In this document: in pieces, positions 39,201 through 45,706 of the stretch
Layout: the number at the start of each line of letters is the position of its first letter
Numbering within the stretch: position 1 is the stretch's first letter
Assembly (NCBI GenBank): GCA_945904955.1
Contig: CAMDPO010000018.1
Coordinates: 1-45,706 of the forward strand
Direction of reading: 5' to 3'
Source: Rhizobium sp. Q54
GTDB taxonomy: Bacteria > Pseudomonadota > Alphaproteobacteria > UBA2966 > CAIVPW01
DNA length: 45,706 bases
The notes under the pieces: model-generated
Told to the model about the DNA's origin: nothing
What the model saw: only the letters and a program-made list of their open reading frames with translations
Databases searched by the model: none
Translations under genes and position numbers: made by a program

Positions 39201-40668
39201 CGCCGAGGTCGACGCCAAGCCAACGCACGAAATTGGTGACGAACACCGGGAAGCTGGAGCGATCGGACCAGCCCGTGTCGTCGATCTGGAACGCAAGCTG
39301 GACCTCGCGGCCGAACGGAGTGGTGCGCGCCTGGACGAGCGGCAGGCCGCCCGACTCGGCAAGCACGGTGGCGCCCGGCAGACGCGGCACGCGGAAGCCG
39401 ACCTCGGGCGAGATGGCGGTCCAATCGACCTGGTCGGCAAGCGGATGGTCGCGCTCCCAGCCGGTGACATAGGGATCGGGCACGGGAAGCGGCGGCGTCT
39501 GGGACGCGAGATGCGCGGTCCCAACCCACAGCGTGTTGGTCTCGGGGCGACGCTGCAGGGTCACGCCGTCGACGATGACCAGGTCGAAGGTCTGGTCGTC
39601 GGGCGGCAGCGCGTCGGCGGCAACCACCTCGACGTAATGGATCGACTGCAGCGCGGCGAGCAGCGGCACGGACGGCGCGCCGAGATAAAGAACGCGCGCC
39701 TTGACCGGTTCGCGGCGCACGGCGAAGTGCACGGCGTTGTCGTGCGGGCCGGCGTCATTGGCAAGCTGCAGGCGCACGACGCCTGCGCCCGGCAGGCGCA
39801 GCTCGCTGCTGAACGGCGTGTCCGCGTCGATGCGCGCGACGTTGGTCGTTGTGAGCTCGACGAAGCCGTCGACACCGGCGGGCTGGAACATCACCTCGAT
39901 GGTGGCGGTGTCGGGGGTCGGCCCGCTGAAGCGCACCAGGCCCTCGACGCGCCAGTCGCCGGTCTCGGCGTTGATGGGCGAGAAGCGTGCGGTCAGGCCG
40001 ACGTTGCTCGAATCGTTGCCGCTGACGAGCGCGCGGCGCACGGCGACGCCCGGGAAGGCGCGCGTGATCTCGGCCACGCCGGCGTCGGCGCCGTCGGTGA
40101 CGAGAACGATCTCGGCCGCCTCATCGGCGCGCACGAGCGACTGCAAAAGGATCGCGGCGCCGCGCCAGTCGGCGTTGCCGTCACCGGCGCGCAGGCTGCG
40201 CACGATGGGCAGGATGCCGGCGGCTTCGGCCTGGCGCGCAACCTGGAGGCGCGCCTCGGGTCCGGCGGTGATCAGCGAGACGCGCGCGCCGGTACCGGTG
40301 GTGTCGCTCTCGATAAGACCGGCCAGCCGGGCGAGTGCTGCATCGAAGCGCGACGGCACCTGGTCGGTGGCGCGCATGCTGGCCGATGCGTCGAGCACGT
40401 AGATCGTGTGCTGCGTGCCGCTGCGGCCGCTGGACAGGATGGGCTGGGCGAGAGCGAAGGCGACGAGCGCCATCACCGCGATCTGCAGGAACAGCAACAG
40501 GCTCGGCGGCGGACGCCGCAACGCGCGGCGCGGCGCAACGGTGTTCTCGAGTAGACGCCAAAGGACGACGCTGGGTACGTCCAGCTGGCGCCGCCGGCGC
40601 ATGTGCAGAACCAGCACAAGTCCGATCAGCGCCCCTAGAACGAGCCAGCCCGGGGCCAGCAAGCTCAC
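36286..40668 (-). CDS. Fused double-VWA membrane protein (BatA-type N terminus)
   Basis: A very large protein of 1460 residues. The N terminus is BatA-like, with spans at about 4-22 and 57-77 and RRRRQLDVPSVVLWRLLE between. VWA domain 1 follows, with the metal site YVLDASASM near 88-96. After a long beta-rich region come two spans (about 586-608 and 633-655), a glutamine-amidotransferase-like segment ending FILGGETSFGPGGYFG, and VWA domain 2 with FVLDRSGSM near 1003-1011. A final span is near 1417-1437. In other genomes the two halves are normally separate genes. The GTG start overlaps the upstream stop (GTGA). It probably docks MoxR on the membrane. Confidence 0.85.
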   Translation of the reverse strand: MSLLAPGWLVLGALIGLVLVLHMRRRRQLDVPSVVLWRLLENTVAPRRALRRPPPSLLLFLQIAVMALVAFALAQPILSSGRSGTQHTIYVLDASASMRATDQVPSRFDAALARLAGLIESDTTGTGARVSLITAGPEARLQVARQAEAAGILPIVRSLRAGDGNADWRGAAILLQSLVRADEAAEIVLVTDGADAGVAEITRAFPGVAVRRALVSGNDSSNVGLTARFSPINAETGDWRVEGLVRFSGPTPDTATIEVMFQPAGVDGFVELTTTNVARIDADTPFSSELRLPGAGVVRLQLANDAGPHDNAVHFAVRREPVKARVLYLGAPSVPLLAALQSIHYVEVVAADALPPDDQTFDLVIVDGVTLQRRPETNTLWVGTAHLASQTPPLPVPDPYVTGWERDHPLADQVDWTAISPEVGFRVPRLPGATVLAESGGLPLVQARTTPFGREVQLAFQIDDTGWSDRSSFPVFVTNFVRWLGVDLGAVSETNCQVGVLCPLPARFLSARIVSPGGAEQTLISTAGVDFLVPGMERGFAPERAGIYRVVTPDETRLVTVAAATTGETSLAAFEDTATDEVGAGNSLRVWWWLLAAALVILLVETWISGRGTEQFLRPEALGSSRALSSRRRLLLGLRVAGIAVLVGALSGLPLPSRVPAEELVVVVGTDFGTDKRNVDRDRLLAEIGTRLADRGNDVNAGVVVAAAPPRVAVDIGAGGEWREDPFRTVAAGTNLERATNLAAAMLRADRPGRIVLATEGNETAGEIARALPGLRARGVAVDVRPLTELPPGEVLVESVGAPARVYRGDTFLLDAVIYAQAPQRGVFTIYRGGEAVLENEVDLLAGRNRVETAVNAGDAGTLLLEVAVRAPRDTFAENNKNGAIVTIAANPNVVVITQDLIVGEYFQRAIAVQGLTAKVITPTQAPKKLDDWLQYDSVVLMNVPALALDTTQQEQIEELVSVHGKGLFILGGETSFGPGGYFGTPFERMSPLSSRIPHETPKVALVFVLDRSGSMSAAADETARLTRLDVAKEATLTAVSLLNDDARVGIVVFDGEGYVLVPLQQQKDEAAIERALGPLIPGGGTFIFPGLELGVSMIERVDASAKHIVVMTDGLSQEANFAALIARAKAANISISAIAISSAADPRQPQAIAEAAGGQFYHTEDMRALPSILSQETLMLSSSPVKQVIAPVNWENRDADFLAGLPNVLPPVHAYIRTTAQPQADLHMTVTDDKGEKEPLMASWRYGNGHVLALATHGAGLGTEAWIDLPEYPLMWSQAIRHFLPDAKGPGVHVTLQRQGDDVQVAADLVATNGTPIVNRAVVATGPEGVTTTLREVGGGRYEGMFVEVPTGAFRVEVKAGELVGETSTYIAYPARYDFARSDFDKLRALAGMSGGRLLPGEQSVFSDAMEWIAAPGWRFWAIIALLLFLTDLTIRYAPNLFGLLRRSSDNRAVAAASA

Positions 40669-42251
40669 TTCCCGCGCTCCGCCATCAATGCTTGGAAGTA
40701 GCGGCTGACGACATCGCGCGCCGTGGCCGGTAGCGGCGTGCGGGTAACTTCATGCTCCTGCATCGGACGCCAAGCGCCCGCGACGGCAGGAGCCCCACCG
40801 AGGTCGGGATTGTCGCCGCCCATCTGCGGCGGCAGGTTGAAGCGCGTGCGACGGCCACCGCCGCCGGCGGCGTTCTTCAGCATGACCTCGTGTTCGGCCG
40901 TAAGGCCGAGGCGAGCGGCGTATTCGCCGAACAGCTTGCCCGTGGTGCCCTTGCCGGCAAAGTCGCCGGGGCCCTCGCCGTCGGCGCCGCCGACCATCTC
41001 ACCCATCGGGCCGCCGCCACCGCCCGGACCATCCGGTCCATAGACGTCGTCGTCGGGAGCACGGCCGTCACCGATCGCGTCGACAATGCCGTCGCCTTCG
41101 GCGCCGAAGCGGCCGTCGCCGGCATCGCCCAGCACCTGCGCGGGCGGCACCATGTCGGCCGGATCGTCGCGGCCGGGGCCGTTGTACTCGTCGCGCGTGG
41201 TCAAGAGGCCGGTAAAGGGGTTGTCGGGCCGGTTCCAGCCTTCTTGCTGCTGCATGGCGCGGGCGCCGGCCGCGATGGTCTTCGTGCGATTCGCACCGAG
41301 CTGGGTGGCGACGGCACCGATCATACGGCCGAAGTTGGTCGGCGCGTCCGGCTGCTCGCCGACGCGCGCGTAGGCTTCGGTGGCGCGCGCCATCAGGCGA
41401 TCGAGCCCCTCGGCCAGGTCCTGCATGCCCATGCCGGGCGTCGTGGCGAGTTGCTTGCCGAGCTGCTCGAGGTCGTGGGCGATCTGCTGCAGCTGCGGGT
41501 CGGCGCGGTCCTCGCCGTCCTGTTTGAGGATCGCGGCAATCGCCTGCAGGGTGACCGCGGCTTCATCGCGTTCTGCTTCGGTGATGGTGCCGACTTCGGG
41601 CGACGCACGCAGTGCGCCCCAGGCTTCTTGCAGAAGCGGCGGCGGCGGCGCCACCGAGAGAAGGGCAGCGATGGCGATCAGCACCGGCACGCCGAGCGCG
41701 ACGCGCGGCAGGCTTACCGGGACGAGATTGGACGGCACGACCGCGGCGGCGCGCGCCTGCACGCTTTCCAGCAGCGCCTGGCCGACGATACCGGCGTGAC
41801 GATTGGGCGCAGCGGCAACTTCGAGCGCAGTGCTTACGCTCTCATGCAGCTGAAACTTGGCGTCAGCGGCGCGCGCCATGCTGTTGATCGCGGGCCGGCG
41901 CAGGAGTGCGACGGCGGGAGCGATGAGCATGACGACGACGGCGACGTCGATGGCGAGCATCAGGTGCTGTGGCACCGGCGCCGGGCGCCAGGCGGCGAGC
42001 CACTGCGGCACGGCGACGTTGTCGAAGGCGAGCCACGGTGCCAGCGAGCCGAGCAGGCCGTGCATCAGCTCGAGCAAACAAAAGAGCGTGAGCGCGACCA
42101 GCACGCCGCCGGTCGCGATGGTCACGAACGTGCCGTAGGCCGTGCGTTGGCGGGCGCGTCCGAGCCGTTCCACGACGCCGGCAAGGCGGGCGTCCGTCGC
42201 GCCATTGGGCGCAGCCGGGGGCTCAGCTCCGGCGGAAGTAGCCTGCTTCAT
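40665..42251 (-). CDS. Membrane protein of the MoxR operon, DUF4175-like
   Basis: A 528-residue protein. Three or so spans lie within residues 35-220 (VTIATGGVLVALTLFCLLEL, MLAIDVAVVVMLIAPAVALL, VLIAIAALLSVA). The long C-terminal part is polar, helical at first (QQIAHDLEQLGKQLA), then a very Gly/Asp-rich stretch around GPDGPGGGGGPMGEM, and finally a short ordered end. Genes of this layout accompany MoxR/DUF58/VWA clusters, where some are called DUF4175; I assign that only loosely. It is the first gene of the operon. The ATG at 42251 is chosen on protein layout, with a weak Shine-Dalgarno. Confidence 0.7.
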   Translation of the reverse strand: MKQATSAGAEPPAAPNGATDARLAGVVERLGRARQRTAYGTFVTIATGGVLVALTLFCLLELMHGLLGSLAPWLAFDNVAVPQWLAAWRPAPVPQHLMLAIDVAVVVMLIAPAVALLRRPAINSMARAADAKFQLHESVSTALEVAAAPNRHAGIVGQALLESVQARAAAVVPSNLVPVSLPRVALGVPVLIAIAALLSVAPPPPLLQEAWGALRASPEVGTITEAERDEAAVTLQAIAAILKQDGEDRADPQLQQIAHDLEQLGKQLATTPGMGMQDLAEGLDRLMARATEAYARVGEQPDAPTNFGRMIGAVATQLGANRTKTIAAGARAMQQQEGWNRPDNPFTGLLTTRDEYNGPGRDDPADMVPPAQVLGDAGDGRFGAEGDGIVDAIGDGRAPDDDVYGPDGPGGGGGPMGEMVGGADGEGPGDFAGKGTTGKLFGEYAARLGLTAEHEVMLKNAAGGGGRRTRFNLPPQMGGDNPDLGGAPAVAGAWRPMQEHEVTRTPLPATARDVVSRYFQALMAERGK

Positions 42252-42521
42252 GGACAAACTTATGCACTCTTGATGTCGCGGCGGGCGATGCTCGCATAGG
42301 CCCTGGTTGGATGCAAACAACCACCGCATCCACCACCACCGGTGCAGCGCGCCTCCGCAGCCTCCCCCAAACCGATCGGCCCAGCGACCGGCGCCTCATC
42401 CGACTAGGCTTTATCCCAGCCAGGGCCGTGTACTAACATATATGTTCATGACGCGCTCCGCCCATCGGCGGGGCCAATCAATTCGTGAGCAACTTTTTTC
42501 GTGGCGAGAGGACTCGGGCCA
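42252..42521. promoter_or_regulatory. Divergent promoter region with an AACATATATGTT palindrome
   Basis: 270 bases between the MoxR operon and the cytochrome c gene. A perfect 12-base palindrome, AACATATATGTT, lies at 42435-42446, about 75 bases before the cytochrome ATG, and stands out as AT-rich. It could be an operator or part of a promoter shared by the two transcription units. No consensus -35/-10 pair is clear. Confidence 0.45.
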
Positions 42522-42965
42522 ATGAAGCTACCGCTGACAATCGCAATGACCCTGACGGGCGCGCTCGGGCTGATCGCAGCCGGGCCTATCGGACTGCCGC
42601 AGCAGCAAGCGCCGGCACTGACTGGTGGTGGCTACCTGCAGCTCGCCCAGGCAGCCGACCAAGCCACGATGATTCGCGAAGGCGGGCCGCTGTACACCCG
42701 CAATTGCGTCATGTGCCACGGCGCCAACGGCCAGGGCGGCGACGGCCCCAAGCTCGCCGGCAACGACTACATGAAGGCGGCGGGGGCCGTGATCAGCCAG
42801 ATTCTCGTCGGCGCGGTCGAGCACGGCATGCCGCCGTTTGCCGACGCACTCAACGACCGTGAGATCGCAGCCGTCACTGCCTACGTGATGAACTCGTTCG
42901 GCAACAGCTTTGGCGGCAACGCGACGCCCGACATGGTGAAGGCGCAGCGCGGCCCTGGCGGCTGA
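42522..42965 (+). CDS. Periplasmic c-type cytochrome
   Basis: A 147-residue exported cytochrome. A signal peptide (MKLPLTIAMTLTGALGLIAA) precedes a single haem site, NCVMCHG, near residue 60, with the axial methionine probably in HGMPPFADAL. The fold is class I, similar to cytochromes that accept electrons from PQQ alcohol dehydrogenases. It lies immediately upstream of such a dehydrogenase, and two hairpins separate them. The ATG at 42522 has AGAGGA nine bases upstream. Electron transfer from the dehydrogenase to an oxidase is the likely role. Confidence 0.88.
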   Translation: MKLPLTIAMTLTGALGLIAAGPIGLPQQQAPALTGGGYLQLAQAADQATMIREGGPLYTRNCVMCHGANGQGGDGPKLAGNDYMKAAGAVISQILVGAVEHGMPPFADALNDREIAAVTAYVMNSFGNSFGGNATPDMVKAQRGPGG

Positions 42966-42975
42966 GGGCAAGATT

Positions 42976-43036
42976 TGCGGGCCTAGGCCCGCATCGAAAC
43001 AAAGCCGCCGGCGCCGAAACTGCGTCTGGCGGCTTT
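42976..43036 (+). terminator. Tandem hairpins between the cytochrome and dehydrogenase genes
   Basis: A perfect 18-base palindrome built on TGCGGGCCT (42976-42993) is followed by a nine-base stem, AAAGCCGCC (43001-43009) with GGCGGCTTT (43028-43036), then TTGTTT. This looks like a partial terminator that would lower, not block, read-through into the dehydrogenase. Alternatively the dehydrogenase has its own promoter in the 46 bases that follow. Confidence 0.65.
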
Positions 43037-43082
43037 GTTGTTTGTAGTGCGCGTAATCAACAGCACCTGGGAGGGCTAATTC

Positions 43083-44999
43083 ATGTCGAACTGGAAAACG
43101 TCGACGTCGCTTGCGGCCATCGCCGTGGCCGGATTGTCTGGTACCGCATTCGCGAATGATGACGTGCTCGCCAAGTCGAAGGATCCGGCAAACGTCGTGA
43201 TGCCGAGCATCACGTACAACGGCTGGAACTACTCCGCGCTCGAGCAGATCAACCTGACCAACGTCAAGAACCTCACCGTCGCCTGGACGCTGCAGATCGG
43301 CATCCTCGACAGCCACGAAGCTTCTCCGCTGGTCGTCGGCGACACGATGTACATCGCCAGCCCGAAGCCGAACTACGTCTACGCCCTCGATCTCGCCAAG
43401 GAAGGCGTCATCAAGTGGGAGTTCCGTCCGACCATGGACGTGGCGCTCGCTACCGCGCAGACCTGCTGCGGCGCACAGACCCGCGGTCTGTACTACGCGG
43501 AAAACAAGATCTTCTACTCGACCCTCGACGGCCAGAACATCGGCCTCGACGCAAAGTCGGGCGAGCAGCTGTGGCGCACCGTCGGCACCGACATCACGCG
43601 CGGTGAAGGCATGGCCGGCAACAACATCGTCATCGGCAAGCTGTTCATCGGCGGCAACGAAGGTGGCGAGCGCGGCGCGCGCGGCAAGACTCAGGCCTAC
43701 AACATCGATACCGGCCGCAACATGTGGACCATGTACAACATGGGCCCGAACAACGAAGTCGGCATCGGCTCGCGCTTCAACAAGAACTATCCGTACCTGG
43801 CCGGCGCCAACCCGGCGCTCGACAGCTGGTTCGGCGACTCGTGGAAGCGCGGTGGTGGCACCAGCTGGGGCTACTTCACCCACGACCCCGACCTAGGCCT
43901 CTTCTACTACTCAACGGGCAACTGCGGTCCGTGGAACCCGGACTATCGCCGCGAGTGGGGCAAGTCCGAGCTCGACGCCAACGGCGGCCTGGTCGCCTAC
44001 CACAACAACTTCTGCGCTTCGCAGATGGCGCGCGACGCCGTCACCGGCGAACTGGTGTGGGCCTACAATCTGACGCCGGCCGACATGTGGGACCTCGACG
44101 AGCCGCTGATCACGCCGCTCGTCGACCTAAACATCGGCGGCACCACCCGCAAGGTCGCCATCAAGGCGGCACGCAACGGTCTCTTCTATGTTTGGGATCG
44201 CGCCAACGGCAAGCTGGTGATGGAGCCGTGGATGCACACGTACTCCGACATCTTCAAGAACGCGTCGGCGGGAAATCCGACGCAGAACTTCGTCAACATG
44301 ACGACCGGCCTGCCGAACTACGACATGGAGAAGATTCTCTTCACCGACGTTGCCGATCGCCGCAAATACACCCAGCACGACCCGGCGCCGACCACCGTCA
44401 CCAACTACACCGGCACCGAGATCTACTACTGCCCGGGCACGTCGGCACGTAACTGGCACAACGACGCGTTCTCGCCGCAGACCGGACTCCTCTACACGCC
44501 GAACAACACGAGCTGCTCGACACTCGCAGCCGTGCGCGGCGACTACGTGCCGGGCAACGGCTACAACCTGACGCGCGGCGCCGCCGGCGTCACCAACCCC
44601 GCCAAGGACGTGATGGGCAAGCCGACCACGGTGCAGGGTCAGCTGCTCGCCAACGATCCCATCAACCGCAAGACCGTGTGGACCAAGGACTGGACCAGCG
44701 ATTCGAACGCGCTGCCCATCCTCGCCACCGCGGGCGGGCTGTTGTTCCAGGGCGGCAACGACGCCGGCGTGTTGCGGGCGTTCAATGCGCGCACTGGCGA
44801 CATCGCGTGGACGTTCCGCTCGGGCGCCCGCTACAACCAGTCGCCGATCAGCTACTCCTTCGGCGGCAAGCAGTACATCGCCGTGATCTCCAGTTCGGCG
44901 GCCGCCAATACGGCCGTCGCGGCGACGGCAGCTGCCGATAACGCCAACCGCTACCGCCGTTCGGGCACCACGTTGTACGTCTTCAAGCTGCCCGGCTAA
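43083..44999 (+). CDS. PQQ-dependent methanol/ethanol dehydrogenase, predicted lanthanide-type
   Basis: A 638-residue periplasmic quinoprotein with a signal peptide cleaved after TAFA. It has the beta-propeller W-motifs (for example TRGEGMAGN and GGKQYIAV near the end), an adjacent cysteine pair in TCCGAQTRG near residue 128, and TGNCGPWNPD with the metal-site asparagine. The catalytic region reads PADMWDLDEPL: aspartates 337 and 339 form a D-x-D. The second aspartate is the feature that marks lanthanide-using enzymes (XoxF, ExaF/PedH) and is replaced in calcium enzymes. It should oxidise a primary alcohol and pass electrons to the upstream cytochrome. The RBS GGGAGGG is strong. Confidence 0.9.
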   Translation: MSNWKTSTSLAAIAVAGLSGTAFANDDVLAKSKDPANVVMPSITYNGWNYSALEQINLTNVKNLTVAWTLQIGILDSHEASPLVVGDTMYIASPKPNYVYALDLAKEGVIKWEFRPTMDVALATAQTCCGAQTRGLYYAENKIFYSTLDGQNIGLDAKSGEQLWRTVGTDITRGEGMAGNNIVIGKLFIGGNEGGERGARGKTQAYNIDTGRNMWTMYNMGPNNEVGIGSRFNKNYPYLAGANPALDSWFGDSWKRGGGTSWGYFTHDPDLGLFYYSTGNCGPWNPDYRREWGKSELDANGGLVAYHNNFCASQMARDAVTGELVWAYNLTPADMWDLDEPLITPLVDLNIGGTTRKVAIKAARNGLFYVWDRANGKLVMEPWMHTYSDIFKNASAGNPTQNFVNMTTGLPNYDMEKILFTDVADRRKYTQHDPAPTTVTNYTGTEIYYCPGTSARNWHNDAFSPQTGLLYTPNNTSCSTLAAVRGDYVPGNGYNLTRGAAGVTNPAKDVMGKPTTVQGQLLANDPINRKTVWTKDWTSDSNALPILATAGGLLFQGGNDAGVLRAFNARTGDIAWTFRSGARYNQSPISYSFGGKQYIAVISSSAAANTAVAATAAADNANRYRRSGTTLYVFKLPG

Positions 45000-45028
45000 G
45001 CCACAGCAAAATCGAGCGAACTAAGTTG

Positions 45029-45065
45029 GGGGGGAGGACGCAAGTCCTCCCCCCTTCTTTCTATT
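45029..45065 (+). terminator. Strong intrinsic terminator after the first PQQ dehydrogenase
   Basis: An 11-base perfect stem, GGGGGGAGGAC (45029-45039) with GTCCTCCCCCC (45044-45054), closed by a stable GCAA tetraloop and followed by TTCTTTCTATT. It should end transcription, so the second dehydrogenase needs its own promoter. Confidence 0.85.
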
Positions 45066-45149
45066 GGCAACGCGCTGACAGCACCAAAAACAACACCGTT
45101 ATTGGTGGTGAAGCCTAGCCTTTCCTCTTACTCTCGCCTTAGCACGAGG

Positions 45150-45260
45150 TGCCTGCTCGTTTCCTGAGCAAGGAACGCTACCGTGAGCACGGAAGACTCA
45201 GGCTTCCATCGTTTCGGTTTTTCGCAGACAATCCCCACCAGTTGGGGGGGCGAAACGGAT
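45150..45260 (+). ncRNA. Candidate structured leader RNA before the second PQQ dehydrogenase
   Basis: Within the 380-base gap several stems can be drawn. Conformation A: TGCTC/GAGCA (45154-45158 with 45166-45170) and GGAAG/CTTCC (45191-45195 with 45203-45207). Conformation B: CCTGAG/CTCAGG (45163-45168 with 45197-45202) enclosing CCGT-GAGC-ACGG (45181-45192). The two share bases and exclude each other. Downstream, CGTTTCG/CGAAACG (45210-45216 with 45251-45257) encloses CCCCA/TGGGG (45233-45247), with a T-run after the first strand. This is an untested hand-fold. No known riboswitch class is recognised. Confidence 0.35.
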
Positions 45261-45379
45261 CACGTTCGAGGCGTTTGCCTTGCGCGGACCCCGCTCTAGC
45301 ACCTCCAGCGAAATCGCGGACGGCACGGTGAAGACGCCGCGCCCGTGCGCGCCTTAGAAGTCCCAATGGGAGGGCTTAC

Positions 45380-45706
45380 ATGAACAAGTGGAACGTAACG
45401 ACTTCCGCGCTGGCGCTTGCCGCCGTCGCGGGCATGTCGGGCAACGCACTCGCCAACGACGACGTGAAGAAGTTGTCCGCCGATCCGGCCAACGTCGTGA
45501 TGCCGAGCATCACGTACAACGGCTGGAACTATTCGACCCTCAACCAGATCAATGCGACCAACGTCAAGAACCTGGCGGTCGCCTGGACGATGCAGATCGG
45601 CATTCTCGACCAGCACGAAGCTTCGCCGCTGGTCATCGGCGACACGATGTACATCGCGTCCCCGAAGCCGAACTACGTCTACGCCCTCGACCTGACCAAG
45701 GACGGC
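45380..45706 (+). CDS. Second PQQ-dependent alcohol dehydrogenase, cut by the window edge
   Basis: The first 109 codons are visible. A signal peptide ends after NALA. The mature part is very close to the preceding gene: I count 71 identities over the 84 residues from NDD onward, including PANVVMPSITYNGWNYS and SPKPNYVYALDL. It is thus a tandem duplicate with a diverged signal peptide. The ATG has GGGAGGG five bases upstream, also shared with copy 1. The D-x-D metal motif lies beyond the edge, so its metal type cannot be read here. Confidence 0.85.
   Translation, partial: MNKWNVTTSALALAAVAGMSGNALANDDVKKLSADPANVVMPSITYNGWNYSTLNQINATNVKNLAVAWTMQIGILDQHEASPLVIGDTMYIASPKPNYVYALDLTKDG

Noticed and set aside
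39106-42299. Long plus-strand frames opposite the double-VWA and DUF4175-like genes
   Set aside because: They are antisense shadows with no recognisable domains, no ribosome sites and Arg/His-rich composition.
45150-45260. A known riboswitch class in the dehydrogenase leader
   Set aside because: I could not match the conserved cores of the cobalamin, TPP, SAM, glycine or Mn riboswitches as I remember them, so it is reported only as a candidate structured RNA.

Overview
The window is GC-rich (roughly two thirds G+C by eye), densely packed and full of four-base ATGA/GTGA gene overlaps. An ExoD protein, a DUF2927 protein, Sel1-repeat proteins, a TetR regulator with a WHG-type C-terminal domain, and periplasmic PQQ dehydrogenases with a small cytochrome c together suggest an alphaproteobacterium, perhaps Rhodospirillales-like. 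That placement is inferred from gene content only. No rRNA, tRNA or CRISPR array was seen.

Region 1 (1-11.55 kb, minus strand) is one long surface-glycan operon that runs off the left edge. In transcription order it encodes a winged-helix/Rossmann regulator, a NusG/RfaH-type elongation factor, an ABC exporter, NeuB, NeuC, a D-2-hydroxyacid dehydrogenase, a thiamine-diphosphate enzyme, a Gfo/Idh/MocA oxidoreductase, NeuA, a sulfotransferase, a polysaccharide deacetylase and a partial unknown protein. NeuC-NeuB-NeuA form a complete route to a CMP-activated nonulosonic (sialic-type) acid. The three unassigned redox/TPP enzymes and the sulfotransferase suggest a modified version. Region 2 (11.6-14.9 kb) has divergent ExoD, an MFS exporter, a small lipoprotein and two copies of a short dispersed repeat.

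Region 3 (14.9-23.1 kb) is a defence/addiction island. A type III-like restriction helicase-nuclease and its beta-class methyltransferase flank a HigB-type toxin and two HTH antitoxins, followed by a separate Xre/RES toxin-antitoxin pair with a repeated inverted operator. The methyltransferase gene carries a palindromic repeat inserted in frame.

Region 4 (23.1-33.7 kb) is housekeeping and accessory DNA: a BaiN/HI0933-like flavoprotein, an alanine/serine-glyoxylate aminotransferase, two abutting gene wrecks (GNAT and isoprenylcysteine-methyltransferase-like), PAP2, an orphan ParA with a low-complexity tail, two Sel1 proteins, a TPR glycosyltransferase, a histidine-kinase remnant, a DUF2927 protein with HExxH, a DUF6953-like protein and twin small membrane proteins.

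Region 5 (33.6-45.7 kb) has a minus-strand operon (DUF4175-like membrane protein, a fused 1460-residue double-VWA protein, MoxR ATPase, DUF58 protein, possibly TetR). It diverges from a cytochrome c and two tandem PQQ alcohol dehydrogenases, the second cut by the right edge. The MoxR/DUF58/VWA set resembles the MxaR/S/C/L proteins needed to activate methanol dehydrogenase, so the two halves may be functionally linked. The leader of the second dehydrogenase can be drawn in two mutually exclusive folds and is a candidate cis-regulatory RNA.
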